Notes: generated from the sequence alone by a model not told the origin. Positions 35,953-49,839 are shown, counted from the first letter of the stretch. The stretch: DNA of 64,000 nt from Hypoxylon rubiginosum (GCA_902806565.1 CADCXA010000016.1:806001-870000); one strand, 5' to 3'. Translations and numbers: made by a program.

Positions 35953-36684
35953 TTAAACCGTGTTGGTTCGAGCTACCGCTGCCGTCGCCGCTGCCGCTGC
36001 CGCCGCTTGGGCCTTCGGGCAGTCTAAATGCGTCGTTTTCCTCCTCTTGCCTTTCGGCGCCGGGTCCATCCTCGGCGTATACGTAACAGTCCTCGTAACA
36101 ACCTCCCGAATATGCCGTACGCTCTTCGCTGACGATTTCTGCGCCCTGCAATCCTGCGCGTACCTGGACTTTAACGCTGCCTCCCAATCAAATGGTGACC
36201 GTACTGATCTCGCACTAAATGGTGACCGCGCTGTTGCGCTCAACGGGGAGTCCAGAGTTGATACGGCAGGGGAGGGAGGCATGTGAAGGCTGGGGAATGA
36301 CGTCGCTCCCGTTGGTGGTGCGGACATGGGATGACTGGGGAAAGGGCTCGGCGGGACACCGTTGGGTGACTTATGATTCCCACATTTGCACGAGCAGTCC
36401 GTCTGCTCGCTGCTTGGTGTTGATAGCGCCGAGTCATCGTCTGATGAGGTCGATCCTGATCTCTTCCCCGGCAAAACTGGCGAGGATACCGACATGGCCT
36501 TGAGGAAATCCATATAAGCCGTAGGTGGACTGATAGGGGTCTTGGTGCTGCTGGGGAATTCCTCCTTGATGAAGTCGGGAACTGCGGAGAGAGGCGTCTT
36601 AGCCGACAGAGCAGAGAGCTCTGAGGGGAAGGTGGCCGTGACTGGAGTGGTCAACTGCGCGAGCTTTGGCTTGGTTGCAGGCAT
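35953..36684 (-). CDS. Conserved fungal protein of unknown function
   Basis: A single-exon frame of 243 aa. I do not recognise a named family. It is Ser/Pro-rich and probably disordered, with a central cluster of cysteines and histidine (CSCKCGNH at about residues 97-104), and SP dipeptides that could be phosphorylation sites. The C-terminal quarter is the most ordered and looks conserved: RSVRSPFDWEAALKSRYA, then SVRHIREVVTRTVTYTPRMD, then a basic PKGKRRKTTH that could act as a nuclear localisation signal, and an Ala tract encoded by a GCC/GCN run at 35972-36005. Coding status is supported by this dense, composition-biased and motif-like C-terminus in a region where other frames are short. 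Function is unknown. Confidence 0.75.
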   Translation of the reverse strand: MPATKPKLAQLTTPVTATFPSELSALSAKTPLSAVPDFIKEEFPSSTKTPISPPTAYMDFLKAMSVSSPVLPGKRSGSTSSDDDSALSTPSSEQTDCSCKCGNHKSPNGVPPSPFPSHPMSAPPTGATSFPSLHMPPSPAVSTLDSPLSATARSPFSARSVRSPFDWEAALKSRYAQDCRAQKSSAKSVRHIREVVTRTVTYTPRMDPAPKGKRRKTTHLDCPKAQAAAAAAATAAVARTNTV

Positions 36685-39600
36685 GGTGAGGGTTCCTAAG
36701 GGGAGAGGTCAAGTAGAGGCTGGTGCTGCTGGAAGTTGGCCTCAAGTCAAGTGAATGACTCGGAAGGGTAGGAAGACGGGACGCCTACAAGCTGCGCGGA
36801 GAAGTTGCCGTGGTGGAGGAAAGGGTCGGCAGTAGGTGTGGTGGTGGGCGAGAGGGACGGATAGTTATAATATGTAGGTCTGGGAGGTCAAGGATATGGG
36901 GTTGCTGCGTGGAGAACAAGGATCTGGTAAAGCAACCGTGGCTGGCTGGCTGGCTACCTGGGCTGGTCTCGTAGAACTCCTAGTCGATGCTGCGACAAAA
37001 GGCGCCAAACGGGATACTAAGCTATTCCCCGGCTAGGAAGACTAGAGTCGATGTGACAGATCCAATGGCCCAATGATCTAATGAGCAGGGGGTGTGGACC
37101 CAGAATAGAGTCCCAAGTTTCGTGAGACGTCGAGCTTAGACGGGTTACTAGTGGGCTTATACCGAGTAGGGCGACCCTTGACGACGAACCGTCGAACCGA
37201 CGAACCAGACCCACGAACGGATGCTGTTTATTATTCCTCGTCCCGTACGCGCTACTAGCCCCGGATCCGAGAGGGGGATACGAGTAGTATAAAAAAAGAA
37301 AACAAGGAAGGGGTTCAAGTTTTGGCCTCGCCGGTGGAGGAGAGGAAGAAAAGCGTTGGCGCGAAGAGAAAAGGTTAAAGCTCAGTCCAAAGTCCAAGGG
37401 CGGCGGCAGTGGTGGACCAGTAGTGGGCGTGTGAAGTGAAGGGTGTCTTGGGATTGGCTAGGAATGGGAGGCAGGGATCAGGTGGCTCTTGAGAACCAGA
37501 GATTCAACCTGTTAGAGCTCTCAATTGTATTTTTCTTGGTGGTATATGCGGTATATGGTCTTTGTTCTGCTGACTCCTCCTTGATTAGTCTCGAGGGTTG
37601 CTTATTGTATCATATCGTTGCATTAGGGTATGAAACTATGTAAGAGTACATGTGAGGGTATGAGGAATAGGTATAAGGAATACGTCTAAAGGAACAAGTC
37701 TAGAGGAATGAGAAGAAAAAAAACTTACATCCTGTTTAATGGCCCTGTTCAATGAACCTCTTGACCTCTCTACTATGTAAGAAAAGGTAAAGGTATACCC
37801 CGTCCGAACTTATTAGACCAGCTCCAAAAGTGATTGGCTCGAGTACCCCCCCTGACTGGTATGGTTTGCCAGGCGCAATATACCGGGATGGTGCTGGTGC
37901 CTACTGGCTCCAAGGCCCACTGGCCCAAGGTAGGTATTCGGTACTTGTGTTAAGCGCTGCCGCTACTGGGTATCTTGCTATATTTGGGTCACTGATTAGC
38001 GCCGTTCCGTTGCCCACTCTCCTGATTTGACCGGATTTGACGTGCCCCCTTGTCCCCACGTTGCCTTCCCGTCACGGAAAGCAACCGGTCACTTATCCCA
38101 TCTCTTCTTCTTCCTTACTCTCCTTAAACCATCCACTCACGACTCACCTTGAGACTTGTGCTCGAGCGCCAAAAATGACACTGACACTTGGATAGCTGTG
38201 CAATTGCTTTTGCTTTTTGTGATTGTCAGATTTTCGAATTTTTCGAATCTGACCGTCGGTGAGCTGAACCAGCTGAAGAGTGGATCGCGGGATTGCCGTC
38301 AATAGGGGGAGAAATGTAGTGGCTTATGTTGTAACACCGAGAGGCAAGATGTCGGTTTCTTTTTTTGGTTTCGATGTCGATGTTTCAATGCTTGGTGTTT
38401 CAGACGTTCAGATCCTAACACCAAAAGGTCTGTTCCGCTATGTCTTGTGTCTTACTAAAAGATGATTGCATATACCAGGTAGATACACATAATGGTCATC
38501 GTGAAAAGTCCGGGGATTGATGACATTTTATGCATAGGTAGGCATGTAGGTTTGGAACTGTTTTCAGTCTTCTTCAGTTTCTAGATTTTGTTTTCAATAT
38601 CCCATGCCATGCCGCTGCTTCACTCAGCGCGCGGCTCGCCATAACTGCTTCGTTTTTCATTACCTTTGCACAATTAGAGGCTCTCTTCCAATCCCCGTGG
38701 ATCGATTCTCGGTTTCCTTTTTGCGCCTTGGGGTCTTAGACAGGCTTAGGCAGAGCGCGCGCCACATGATGCACGACATCGGCTGAAGACATTTCAGGCC
38801 TGTCGTTGGTCGAGGAGTCTTAAACGAAATCTGCCTTGGTGCTTGGAGTGTTCAGTTCACCACACGGCTCCTCTTCACTCTCATAGTTGACACCTCCGCC
38901 GCGCGCTTCCCGAGGCTGGTGAGCGCCGGCCGAAAGAGGGACCCCCAGCAAAAGCGCCGGGCCATGGGTTCATAAAAAGACGAAAATAAAATATAACTCT
39001 AAGTTTATAATAAACATCGTCTAGAATACTTCTATGCCAGTCATATCTTGCCATTGACCCATGGCTGTGGAGGCGCCCTAGCTCATCTAAGCGCCGCCCC
39101 AACCTCTCTCGTGCCTACGCCAGCTATTCCTCCAGGTTTTCTTGTTAGTCCTCCTCGCGCGCTTAGAATTGGCATTATTTTGACATGGTACTTAGGCACT
39201 CAAGCTTCAGTACCGCCTCCGTCTCCATCATGCAGGAAGCTTCAAGCTCCCGCAGTAGTATAGGCAGGCAGAGCTCTAGCTTCTGACACGTAGACAGCGA
39301 GCTATATGGAACCAGTATAGTCAACAAAACCTAGCGAGTGGCAAGGAGCGAAATGCAAATGCCTTCGGCATGGTATCGAAGCTAGAGAGCTAACATAGCT
39401 AGCTCCTTTAGTTGAGTAGAAGAGAACCACACTACCGCATCTAAGGATACGATAGGCTAGAGTCTCAACATCAAGAAGAAATAATTGTCTCTGCTTCATC
39501 GAGATCAACTGAGTGCTATTCGATGCGGTTATGTCTCCGCCGCAACCTTCCAAGTTTCAACCTTGGACGAACGGTTCCTTTCTCTTGAACACGTTAGCTC

Positions 39601-40850
39601 GAACCAGCGAAGACATGCGCCCGCTAGGTAGCTCGAGATCACCATCGCATCAGGAAGCCATAGAACATCGCCTATGTCTTGTTCTAGAGCCACCCGTATG
39701 GTTTACCTGTTTAAGCGCGGGGAGCCGTGACTGGAACTAGATGCGTGGCGTCCTACACAAGTCATCGCCGTTGCAGCAACTGTTTCCACATCCCGCGCCT
39801 TCTTCTCGTGGGATCTTCTTGGCTAAGATGTTGGCACGTACGGATGAACATCATTGCATTATCTTGTATGTTGTGTATAGCAACCATTGGACGTGTGTTA
39901 TACGCTTATCCTGACTAGGAGCAAGAACTGCACTTTTCTTCTCTCACCGCTCGACGCGAGACTTTAGGACCAGTGGTATCCGCGGGGGCGCTGACACGGC
40001 ATCGAGAGGGGGAGAACGGGCTATGATAGGTATATCTCGCTCGATATCTTCTCCTACGGGGAAGCATAACGAGGCGTTATTGATGCAGACTATGCTTTTT
40101 ACGAATCAAAGGATAGGAAGATTCCGATGTCTGTTCGTGTCCCCGGGAGAAGATAGTGGATATTGACCACGCTGTTCCATGTTTACGTGAGCTAGATTCT
40201 ATCACTGGTAGGAACTCTTGCGCTACTCAGTTGAAATGTTGGCTCTTTGCTCAAGTGACATGTTTCGAGCAATAGGAAAAGGGGTTCGTATGATTGTGAC
40301 TATGAAAGGCTGTAGCTTAACCTATCATCCCTTCCGAATCAACTTGTCATACCATGAAAAGTGAAGCTGTTCTGTTCGGCACTTCAGTTCTCTCGCTATG
40401 GAATACGCATCACAGTGAGAATATGCAGACTGGCCCGTAACCCAGGCTGTAAATGGAGAAGTTGCAGAGTGATGGATCTCGGTACAACACGCCACTGTCG
40501 GCACAGGCAAAAGATAATTGGATATCACTTTCTTTGCTTGCGCCTCATGACCTCAACATTTCCTTTCGTTTATGAAACCTGCGCGGCATAGTAGCGAAGG
40601 CATCTCGTAGGTAACTGATACATGTACGGAGTAAGTAGGAGGTACTCAAAACCAAAGGTTGGCGATACGTACCCCCTAATCGCCTTCTTACGTACGTACT
40701 CCTGATTCCTACCTAGGTATGCTATGCGTGAACGCCACCGAAAGCGCCACCGAAGAGGCCATTTTCAAACGGATAAGCCTTACAGCGACAGATCGAGCTG
40801 CTTATGCGAGGGAATGAATTGCTTTTTTATCAGCTTTACTGTCATCTTTA
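36685..40850. other. Gene-free region upstream of the 36-kb gene and beyond FAN1
   Basis: About 4.2 kb with no convincing coding frame on either strand. The part near 36700-37000 is probably the promoter and leader of the minus-strand gene. A TGGC run occurs near 36940-36960. Confidence 0.45.
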
Positions 40851-43540
40851 TCATACCTCCCTAACCTCCTTCGCGACGGCGTTGCATAGAGCTACCTTTA
40901 CCCCCGCGCCGGTGAGGACGTGAATCCACAGCCTCTGCGTGTCGCTAAGGCGGTCGTTGGCGCTTTTGACCTCGGCGAACATCACTTCCCTGTTCGGTTC
41001 CATCCTCCAGAGGATCAGGTCGGGAATGCCTCCCCCACGCTGGCCGTACTCCTGTGCCATGACCTTGCATACGGCGGCTAGCGCCGCGCCGTCGAAACAT
41101 TTGACCAGCTCGAGAAGGTCGTCTCGCTCGTAGTCCCAGTTCAGGCCGACAACGCAGGTGCGATTCTCACGCTCTCGCCCGTCGATATCCTCGATCAGCT
41201 TGGCCGCCCCGCCGTTTGCGATTTCGACGAGACGATGGTTGATCTCCGATGCTCGGGTAGGGTAGAAGGCATCTGTATGCAGATCTAGCGGGCACGTCTG
41301 ATACGCAGTCTGGAAGACGTTGGGAATATAGAGAAAGAGGATGTCGAAGAAAAGATACGCGAAAAGGGTCCGTATGATACCACCTTCGGCATGATAGCCT
41401 TTCCAGCCCTGACTTCGGTACCAGCTCAAGCACATGGCTTCGACACTACACTCCCCTCCGCCCTCGGCCTCATCTACCCATATGGTCTTCGTACTCGGTC
41501 CCCTTCCCTTCTTGCCTACTATGTCGTCTTTCTTGAGCTGGATGCCTTCGGCAAAATGCTCCTCAGGCTTCTGCAGTCGGACATGGCCAAAATCATGCTG
41601 CAGACGCTTTGGAATCTTAAGCTGTTTCTCGAGTTTGACAAGTCGTTTCTGTATATCATAGTGATAAATCAGATGGCAATCTCGGTCTTCTAACGCGGCC
41701 TCGCACGTTATTGCGGCGATCCGTTTCCAGTGTTTCTTTTGCATCTCTGCGTCCTTGTAAGCGGGATCAGGTTCTACAGCGTGCATATAATGTTCTTCCA
41801 AAAGAGCTTTCCGTTGATACCAGGAACCTCGACGAGCCAAATGAAAGAGGTGTTGGTCAAGCAGCTCCGTCAGCAATGCATGCTCTCGCTGGTGCTCCTT
41901 TAGTCGTCCGAACACGTACGCAGCTTTATGGACAATACGAGTGTACGAGTGGGCAGGATTAAGGCGTCTCAAGTAAGCCCCCTCTCCGGATTCATAAACT
42001 CTCTCTTCTTTCTCTTGCTCCTCCTGTAGTAAAGTTTTCCATCTCGGGTAGATCCCCTCGAAGATGTCCACGACTCTGCGGAAGTCCGCCTCCATGACAG
42101 GCCCGTTGAACTCAAGAATATTATCGACGGCGTACTCTGTCCTCATGGCTGTCTCGAATTCCAGTAGTTGATCTCTCGAGGAGAAGATATTGGATGATCT
42201 GCTAACGATATACTTTGGAAAATTGCGTCTTGAGATCTTTGCAAGGATAATGGTGGTTAAAGACTTCTCTGTCCATTCAGTCGACCGATAGAAGACTAGA
42301 TGAACTCTCTCGAAAAGCTTGAAAACTGGCAACGAAAGCCTGATGCAAGGCCCAGTTATAGCAAGTATCTTCTCGAGGAAATGTTTTCTCCTGTTCGAAT
42401 CTTCACCAAGACCCGGCCCCGGTGATCCCGTCTCTGGGGTATTTCTACCGGACGAATCCACGGAATCGATGGTACTGGATCGCCGGAGGCCCATAGATAA
42501 AAGGCCGGCCTGTTGGCTACTCATTCTGCAAATAGATTTTGCAAGGTCGGCCTTGTTCTTACCTTGGACTTTAGCCTCCTTGGCTAAGGCCTTAACTTCA
42601 TCCAAACTAAGAAGGGTAGTAGCCTCTTCTACGCTGGTTATATAGTGTTCTGACATGTCAGCAAATGTGAACTTGTCATCGAATACACAGCTGTCTTGAG
42701 CCATAGAAGTGAACTTCGACTCTGTAGATTCTGTAGATTCTGTAGGTTCAGGGACGGGCCGTGGACTGGAAGAACCCGATGGTAAATCCCGACTTCTTTG
42801 GAGCTCATTAACGGCTGCCTCAGTATCTTGAATATCATCATGATAGCGCAGGCGAGCGATTCGGTGCCACGATGCCGTCTTTCTAAGGAATAGTCGTACA
42901 TATCTACCAAAGCGCGTCAGAATCGAGATCGGACATAGAGAAGTGCTCCGTTTTTAACAATCTCATACAAGAACTGAGCTTCGTAACTTAATTTATTCCA
43001 CTGGTCAAATATATGCATTTCCTTCTCATCAAACAAATGAGACTCTTCGTCCAGTACCGTATCGAGGGCAAGGTTAAAGGCGTCGACGTAAAGAGAGGTT
43101 TTACCCCTTATCCATTTCCTCGAATCAAGTCTCGATGCGGCACTTGCAGCATCCTTGTCGCCGTCGCCGTCGCCGTCGCCTTGAGATGCTCGAAAATTTT
43201 CATATTCCTCAAGGGCTTCTCTTTCGGACTTGACTTCGGGTAGCGAGCTCTCAATGGCAGTCCGTCGAGGAGGATCGACTTCTGCCCCTGAATGTTGCGA
43301 TGCTTCATCATCACCGACTTCAGAATGGGCTATATGTACCCTCCGCAAGCCTGGTAATGGCTTGAGCGGTGGGGTGCCGAGTGGAAGGTTCTCATCTGAG
43401 TCCTCGTCGCTATCGGAGACTTGGTCCCTTTTGACTCTTTTCGAGAGAGGCTCATCTGTTGACTGGATGCGCTTCTCATTAGACTGAGGCAACTGCTGAG
43501 TATTGGCTGCTTTTAATTTCTTAACCCAAGCATCCATCAT
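40851..43540 (-). CDS. FAN1: FAN1-type structure-specific nuclease
   Basis: A protein of 874 aa: exon 43540-42969 and exon 42903-40851. The intron (42968-42904, 65 bp) has GTATGA and TTGGTAG ends. Joining gives SYEAQFLYVRLFLRKTASW, the family's conserved N-terminal helix-loop. FAN1 is a 5' flap endonuclease/exonuclease used in interstrand crosslink repair in the nucleus. A SAP-like DNA-binding segment (LLSLDEVKALAKEA) lies near residue 288. The C-terminal VRR-NUC domain shows GGGIPDLILW, AEVKSAND and LSDTQRLWIHVL at residues ~814-852, so the PD-(D/E)xK residues look intact; CLSWYRSQGWKGYHAEGG precedes it. As in other fungi I see no N-terminal UBZ finger. The first exon carries a GD repeat from a GTCGCC-type run. 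The ATG at 43540 is the first of two adjacent Met codons. It is divergent from SDC1. Confidence 0.95.
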
Positions 43541-43936
43541 CGTGTATCCCAAAGTCGATCCATGGTGGCTAATATTGCGTAAAAGAAAAAAGAAAGAAAT
43601 GCAATGGAATGAGACAATGACTTCATATATACAATGAACGCGTAGTGGGGACGCGAAACTTCCCAGGAAGTCGGGAACTGTGGAAACGCGCAGTCACGCG
43701 ATAAGGTGTTGTATAGAGAAAGTACCTCTTGAAGCTTAAATACAAGCATATTGCCTGGGGCATCAACCTATAAAACGGTACCTCTAATTTCAAGGTACCT
43801 GATATAGATGTAAAGATACGACACGAACAAAATCCTGACCTTTTGAAATTCTACCTCCGACAGCCATCGCCAACCCCCACGAATTGCAACGCCGAACATA
43901 AACTTGCCTAACTGCCAGCAAGCGCAAGACAAGAAA
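43541..43936. promoter_or_regulatory. Shared divergent promoter, FAN1 and SDC1
   Basis: 396 bp between the start codons of two divergent genes, so both promoters must fit here. I see no clear named motif apart from short repeats of GGTACC and its neighbours near 43779-43797. Confidence 0.5.
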
Positions 43937-44726
43937 ATGGCAGAGGAGATTCGCCAGACTCCAGTTCCACTCCCGACCTACGGACAGCCAGCTAGTGGAG
44001 AAGCATCCACCGCAGGAACCCCAGCCCTCACCGTCGAGCAACCCTCTGCGACCGATACTACCATGTCCACCGCTCCCGTTGCTGCAACTTCTGTTGCTGC
44101 TACTTCTGTTGTCACTACTCCTGTCGCCGTCGCCCCAGCTCCCACTACCGAGCAAGCACCTGTACGTTATATCCATACCTATCAGATCTAATCTACCTAT
44201 CTACCTAGCATACAATTCTTCACGCGCACACACACAGAAACAGGCCCGCTAACCTCAAGCTTCTTTGCCAAAATCTCAGAGCCCAGCCCCCGCCACTACT
44301 ACCACTACCACCACCAACGCGATCGCGACCTCGAATGCGCCGAGCCCTGCCGCCGCTGCTGCTCCCGCACGAACCGGTACCCCCCTGCGCAACATGAACG
44401 GCCAGGACAACAACTCGTCCCGCGCTGCCTCGCAGCACCCCGACTCCGGCTTCACCATGCCCGCCGAGGCGCCCCCCCACGGCGCCCCCGTCCGCCAGTA
44501 CCTCAACTCCACCGTCACCGTGCCCTTGCTGGACGGCATGAAGCTGATCGCTAAGGACAGGTAAGGTCTATCGCCTATATATATCCGTTTCGTTTCATGT
44601 CTACGTGTCTAGCTGGGGCAATGGCTAATTTCTCACACTCGCACTCACAGGCCCAAGGACCCTCTTCGAGTTCTCGGCGAGTACCTGATTCAACGCTCCA
44701 AGGAGCTTGAGGCATCATCGGCATGA
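43937..44726 (+). CDS. SDC1: COMPASS subunit Sdc1 (Dpy-30 domain)
   Basis: A 193-aa protein from exons 43937-44161, 44280-44560 and 44651-44726, with GT-AG introns of 118 and 90 bp (CTAAC branch site seen near 44249). It belongs to the Set1/COMPASS histone H3K4 methyltransferase complex, where the Dpy-30 helical pair docks on Bre2. The first two exons encode a long Ala/Thr/Pro-rich disordered region. The Dpy-30 motif is split across intron 2: VRQYLNSTVTVPLLDGMKL in exon 2, and RPKDPLRVLGEYLIQRSKEL in exon 3. The start is ATG 43937, since the frame upstream has no ATG. It is divergent from FAN1 and converges on RPS13. Confidence 0.93.
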
Positions 44727-45134
44727 GGGTCATAAAGCATGGCAACGGAGTTCCGGGTAGGGGAAAATAAATATGGTTTTACAGAACTGCGCTTTGGCTT
44801 TGCAAAGCATGAACCATAGGTGGTTTTTCGTTTTTCATAGCCATGATACCATTGCCTTAGGCAAACTACGAGCTTTATGGACGTTGTAATTCATGAACAT
44901 TCATGGATACCTGCAGGATCACGATAGGCTTTAGGGTCATTGCAATAATACGGTTATTCATGAGATTCGTATTGATCTCAAATCATGTGATTGCAGTTCG
45001 CCTATCTTTTGTGACTAGAACCGAGCAGTACCCTTTTTGGGCTGCCCTCAAAGCAATTCCGTTTCCACGAACTCCATGGCCAGACCAATCATTCCACCAT
45101 GCAAAACACCATCCGTAACTAGGTAGGTTTATGC
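44727..45134. other. Convergent intergenic region, SDC1 and RPS13
   Basis: About 0.4 kb of shared 3' flank. I see no gene or repeat. Confidence 0.6.
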
Positions 45135-45852
45135 TTATGCGACAATGGTGCTGGCGGTGGCGCTCTCGTACTTCCAGGTCGGGGGGAGGACACCGACGGT
45201 CTTGTAGTAGCGAGCGAGACGGTGGATTCGCGACTCGATCAGAATGAGGCGGAACTTGGCGTCCTTGTCCTTGCGGTTGCGCTCCAGGTGCTTTCGGACG
45301 GAGACGGCCTTCGCGACATAGTTAGCGTCTGCTACCAGCTCTTATACACCCATAAAGTTGTTTACTCACCTTCTTGATCAACATGTACAGATCCTCAGGA
45401 AGCTCGGGAGCGAGGCCTATATAAAGATCGCACCGTCAGCCTTGACCAACAGTGGCATTATTGTTGCCATGGTCTCCTAAGAGTAATCCATGGGCTTTGG
45501 AGAGGTATTCAAGTCTTCGTGGGTTTCGAAGGGGGTCTTTTCATGTCGTACCATTGGACTTGAGGATTCGTAGGATCTTGTTACCTAGATTTCGCAGTTA
45601 GCTCTGGGTTCGGGCAGGACGTCAAACAGAACGAAGCAATTGCTACATACCAGTGACGATGCGGACCTGGGCGATACCCTGGGAGTCACGGAGAATGACA
45701 CCGATCTGAGAGGGAGTAGCACCCTTTCGGGCCAGTCTGCAGATCTGCTCTTCGACCTGGGCGGGAGTGGTCTTGAGCCATGCGGGAGCGGTGCGCGAGT
45801 AGGGGAGCGCCGAAGCGGATATTCCCTTTCCGTTGGAGTGAAGACGACCCAT
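45135..45852 (-). CDS. RPS13: 40S ribosomal protein uS15 (RPS13)
   Basis: A 151-aa protein, exactly the family length, from exons 45852-45651, 45584-45552, 45416-45370 and 45308-45135. It is a core small-subunit protein. Start [20 protein letters not shown] is diagnostic of uS15, followed by [51 protein letters not shown], the basic helix [20 protein letters not shown] and [10 protein letters not shown], ending TIVA. The second exon is only 33 nt. All introns (61-135 bp) have consensus ends. The gene is very well supported. Confidence 0.97.
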
Positions 45853-47138
45853 TGTGACGGATTTGGTTGTCGACTTTTGGCGATGTTTGCAATGGTCGAA
45901 AGTTGGAGGTGAAGTGTGAAGATTTTTGGCGGGTTTAATTTTTTGAGAAAACTGGAATGTCTCCTGGAATTGTGTGCCAATTTCGCTCCGTGGTGGCCTG
46001 TGCACCTGACCCACCAAATTTTCAAATTCCGAATATCTGCCGGGTGCTATTACCTAACCTCGATCGTGAGCTCCATTAAACTTTGTCCTCTTGTTTCTAC
46101 AAGCTTTTCTCGAAAATTTTCACCTTCTTCCCACCTGAGGGAACACGCTTCCATAGGTATTTTTTTATTAGTTCTTGTCCATCGCAGTCTGTATACATCT
46201 GTCAACGAAATTCTAGTTGGTTTTTTTCGGCTGTTTTGTGACTGATTCTATAAGGTGAGCTCTCCAAGTCTTTACAAGCCTCATTTTTCCACTTCCCTTT
46301 CTCATGATGATACGTAACCAACTTCACTTTATTTTCTGGTACCTCTTATATCATCGGGCCTTCGGGCCTGAAATGTATTAAACGGACTTCTGACAGAGAC
46401 CAACTTATCCTTTTCGATCATTCCCAACCCTCTTAGTAGTCAAAGCTCAACTAACATTTGGGTAGGCAACTCAATATAAGTTTGAGAACTTGCGGTGTCA
46501 ACCGCGTGAAGGATTTTTCTATTATTTCTCGTAGAGTCAATACCGTCTCTAGAGTCTGCTCTTCTTATTTTACGGCGAGTTCCAATGGTTTTCCAACATG
46601 CTATTTGAATGGACGACTATCATAGGTTTCATAGTTTCATATTAATATTCCATACATACAACTACAGCCATGCTTTCTATCCTCTTGTCTCTAGGCTCGA
46701 TCTGGGCAGTGAAAACTCAACGATACCATAATAAAAGCCCGTAGCGAGCACTAACTTGTCTATTCCGTTATCCCAAGTCGACGACGGCTCGTAGCACCTC
46801 AATGCTCTTCTTGCCAAATCCTATAGCCTCAAGCAACGATGCGTCATCTCTAATTAATACTCTACATCCAAGGACTATCGAGCCCTAATTATTTACTACT
46901 ACATGGTCCTCTAGGCTCTGAGGAAGCTGGTGGATGCTCGCCTGCTAATACAATCAGTACTATCCCAACGACCCCAAATATACCTAGGCAATCAAGAGAG
47001 ATGCTCGATTCTACCTTCGTAGATCCCCTTTGACTACCTTTCTCCCCCCTCCAACCGTCAAAAGCGAATCCATTACCAAGTTGATAAAACAGAATAAACA
47101 ACGTTGATTCTATCAACCCCTTTGCCGCTCCGACGGAT
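45853..47138. other. Intergenic, RPS13 promoter side
   Basis: About 1.3 kb upstream of RPS13 and of the tRNA gene. No coding frame is recognised. T-rich stretches near 46180-46240 are noted. Confidence 0.5.
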
Positions 47139-47242
47139 GGCCCTTTGGCCCAATGGTAAGGCGTCTGACTACGATAGAGCATGAGTAAAAACATACTTAA
47201 AAAGTAATCAGGAGATTCTCGGTTCGAGCCCGAGGAGGGTCA
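47139..47242 (+). tRNA. tRNA-Arg(ACG) with intron
   Basis: A complete cloverleaf can be drawn. The acceptor stem is 47139-47145 with 47235-47241 (two G:T pairs), the D arm is GCC...GGC at 47148-47162 with a CAATGGTAA loop, and the anticodon stem TCTGA/TCAGG includes a G:T wobble. The anticodon loop is CTACGA-A with ACG at 47171-47173. The T arm is CTCGG-TTCGAGC-CCGAG and the discriminator is A at 47242. A 32-bp intron (47175-47206) interrupts the loop one base 3' of the anticodon, the canonical position. A run of five T follows at 47246-47250 as a Pol III terminator. Box B is GGTTCGAGCC. The ACG anticodon, with A34 probably edited to inosine, reads CGN codons. Confidence 0.92.
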
Positions 47243-48416
47243 ACATTTTTGGCTTGTCTTTAAGCACGTTCCACGGATATAGATTTGGTGGGCCTCTCTG
47301 AGGGCTAGGGCATCCGCCGAGACCAAACTCGTTTCTGTCTACTGTATGAATCAAACCCGGAGACAGTACCTACCTAATAGATATAATCATTGATCGAGTA
47401 TCTTCTGGCATACGTGTCTACCCGCCATCCACACTCATGCTATCTCCGTAGGTACAATACAGATTAGAGTCATACTTCAAAGACATATTATAGGGCAGAG
47501 AACTTACTTCGACGTTTACTACATATAGTCATCTTCGCTTTAGAAAGCAGAAACATCTGCCTATTCAAAGCACATATTTATCTAACATAGAGTCTCGTAC
47601 ATGAGGATTACGGCTTGTATGAAGATTCTACCCCTTTCCCCTGCTTCCCTGTAGCGCTCCTACCTATTACCCCCTATTTTCTTCTATTAGAATAGCGTCG
47701 TTAGGTAACTCATATATGTTCATCATCCAAACATTCTACATAGGTTTGGACACTTTACCTTAGCAAATGTCCTTTGCAAAACCCTTTCCGACTCCACACA
47801 TCTCAGCGACTCTTTTTACTCCCGTCTGATGCTACGATGTCTAATAGGTAGTTGATACAGAGGGCTTTTTATATACATCCGAGTGTGAGCCGCTCATGTA
47901 CTAACCTGCTAGGCCGCTTTTGAGGATATGAAAAGGCCCTGGTAGTTGATAATGGGTGGCCTCCCTCCTTCCCCTATACGACATGCCAGTTAGCCGACAG
48001 GCCACCTTACCGCGGTTTATCCAATCATCAAAGCATCCTACTTGATTTAAATCCCACCTTAATAACATGAAATTATTCGTTCTATGGTCCTCGGCATTGT
48101 TGGTTTACATGTTGGAAGATGTAGCCGGAGAATTAGCGTAGACATCCGGATTGTTTGCGTGCTAGTGCCGAATCTTCGGGTCCGGGTGTACGGCTACAGT
48201 CACATAGTAGATACAGAGTACAAGCCAGCGGAATCAAAGACAAGCGCCCAAAGATTTGTGCAAAACGTTTTCATTGAATTGGATATTGAGTACGAGCTAA
48301 TAGTAATCTAGGCGACCGTTTTTACCCGAGCTAAACCGCCCCCAGTCATTCCAGTCATCCTTATTCGTGAGTGTATCAGAGCGCGCCGAAATTTTTCCAA
48401 GTTGTACCCAGCTAGA
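47243..48416. other. Intergenic, tRNA 3' side and enolase 3' flank
   Basis: About 1.2 kb. Apart from the Pol III terminator at 47246-47250, no gene is seen. An open frame at 48084-48311 has no recognisable pattern. Confidence 0.5.
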
Positions 48417-49832
<1,416 letters not shown>

Positions 49833-49839
49833 CTAGGTG

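Noticed and set aside
46889..47194. Minus-strand frame overlapping the tRNA gene
   Set aside because: The tRNA explains the conserved sequence, and the frame has no protein pattern.
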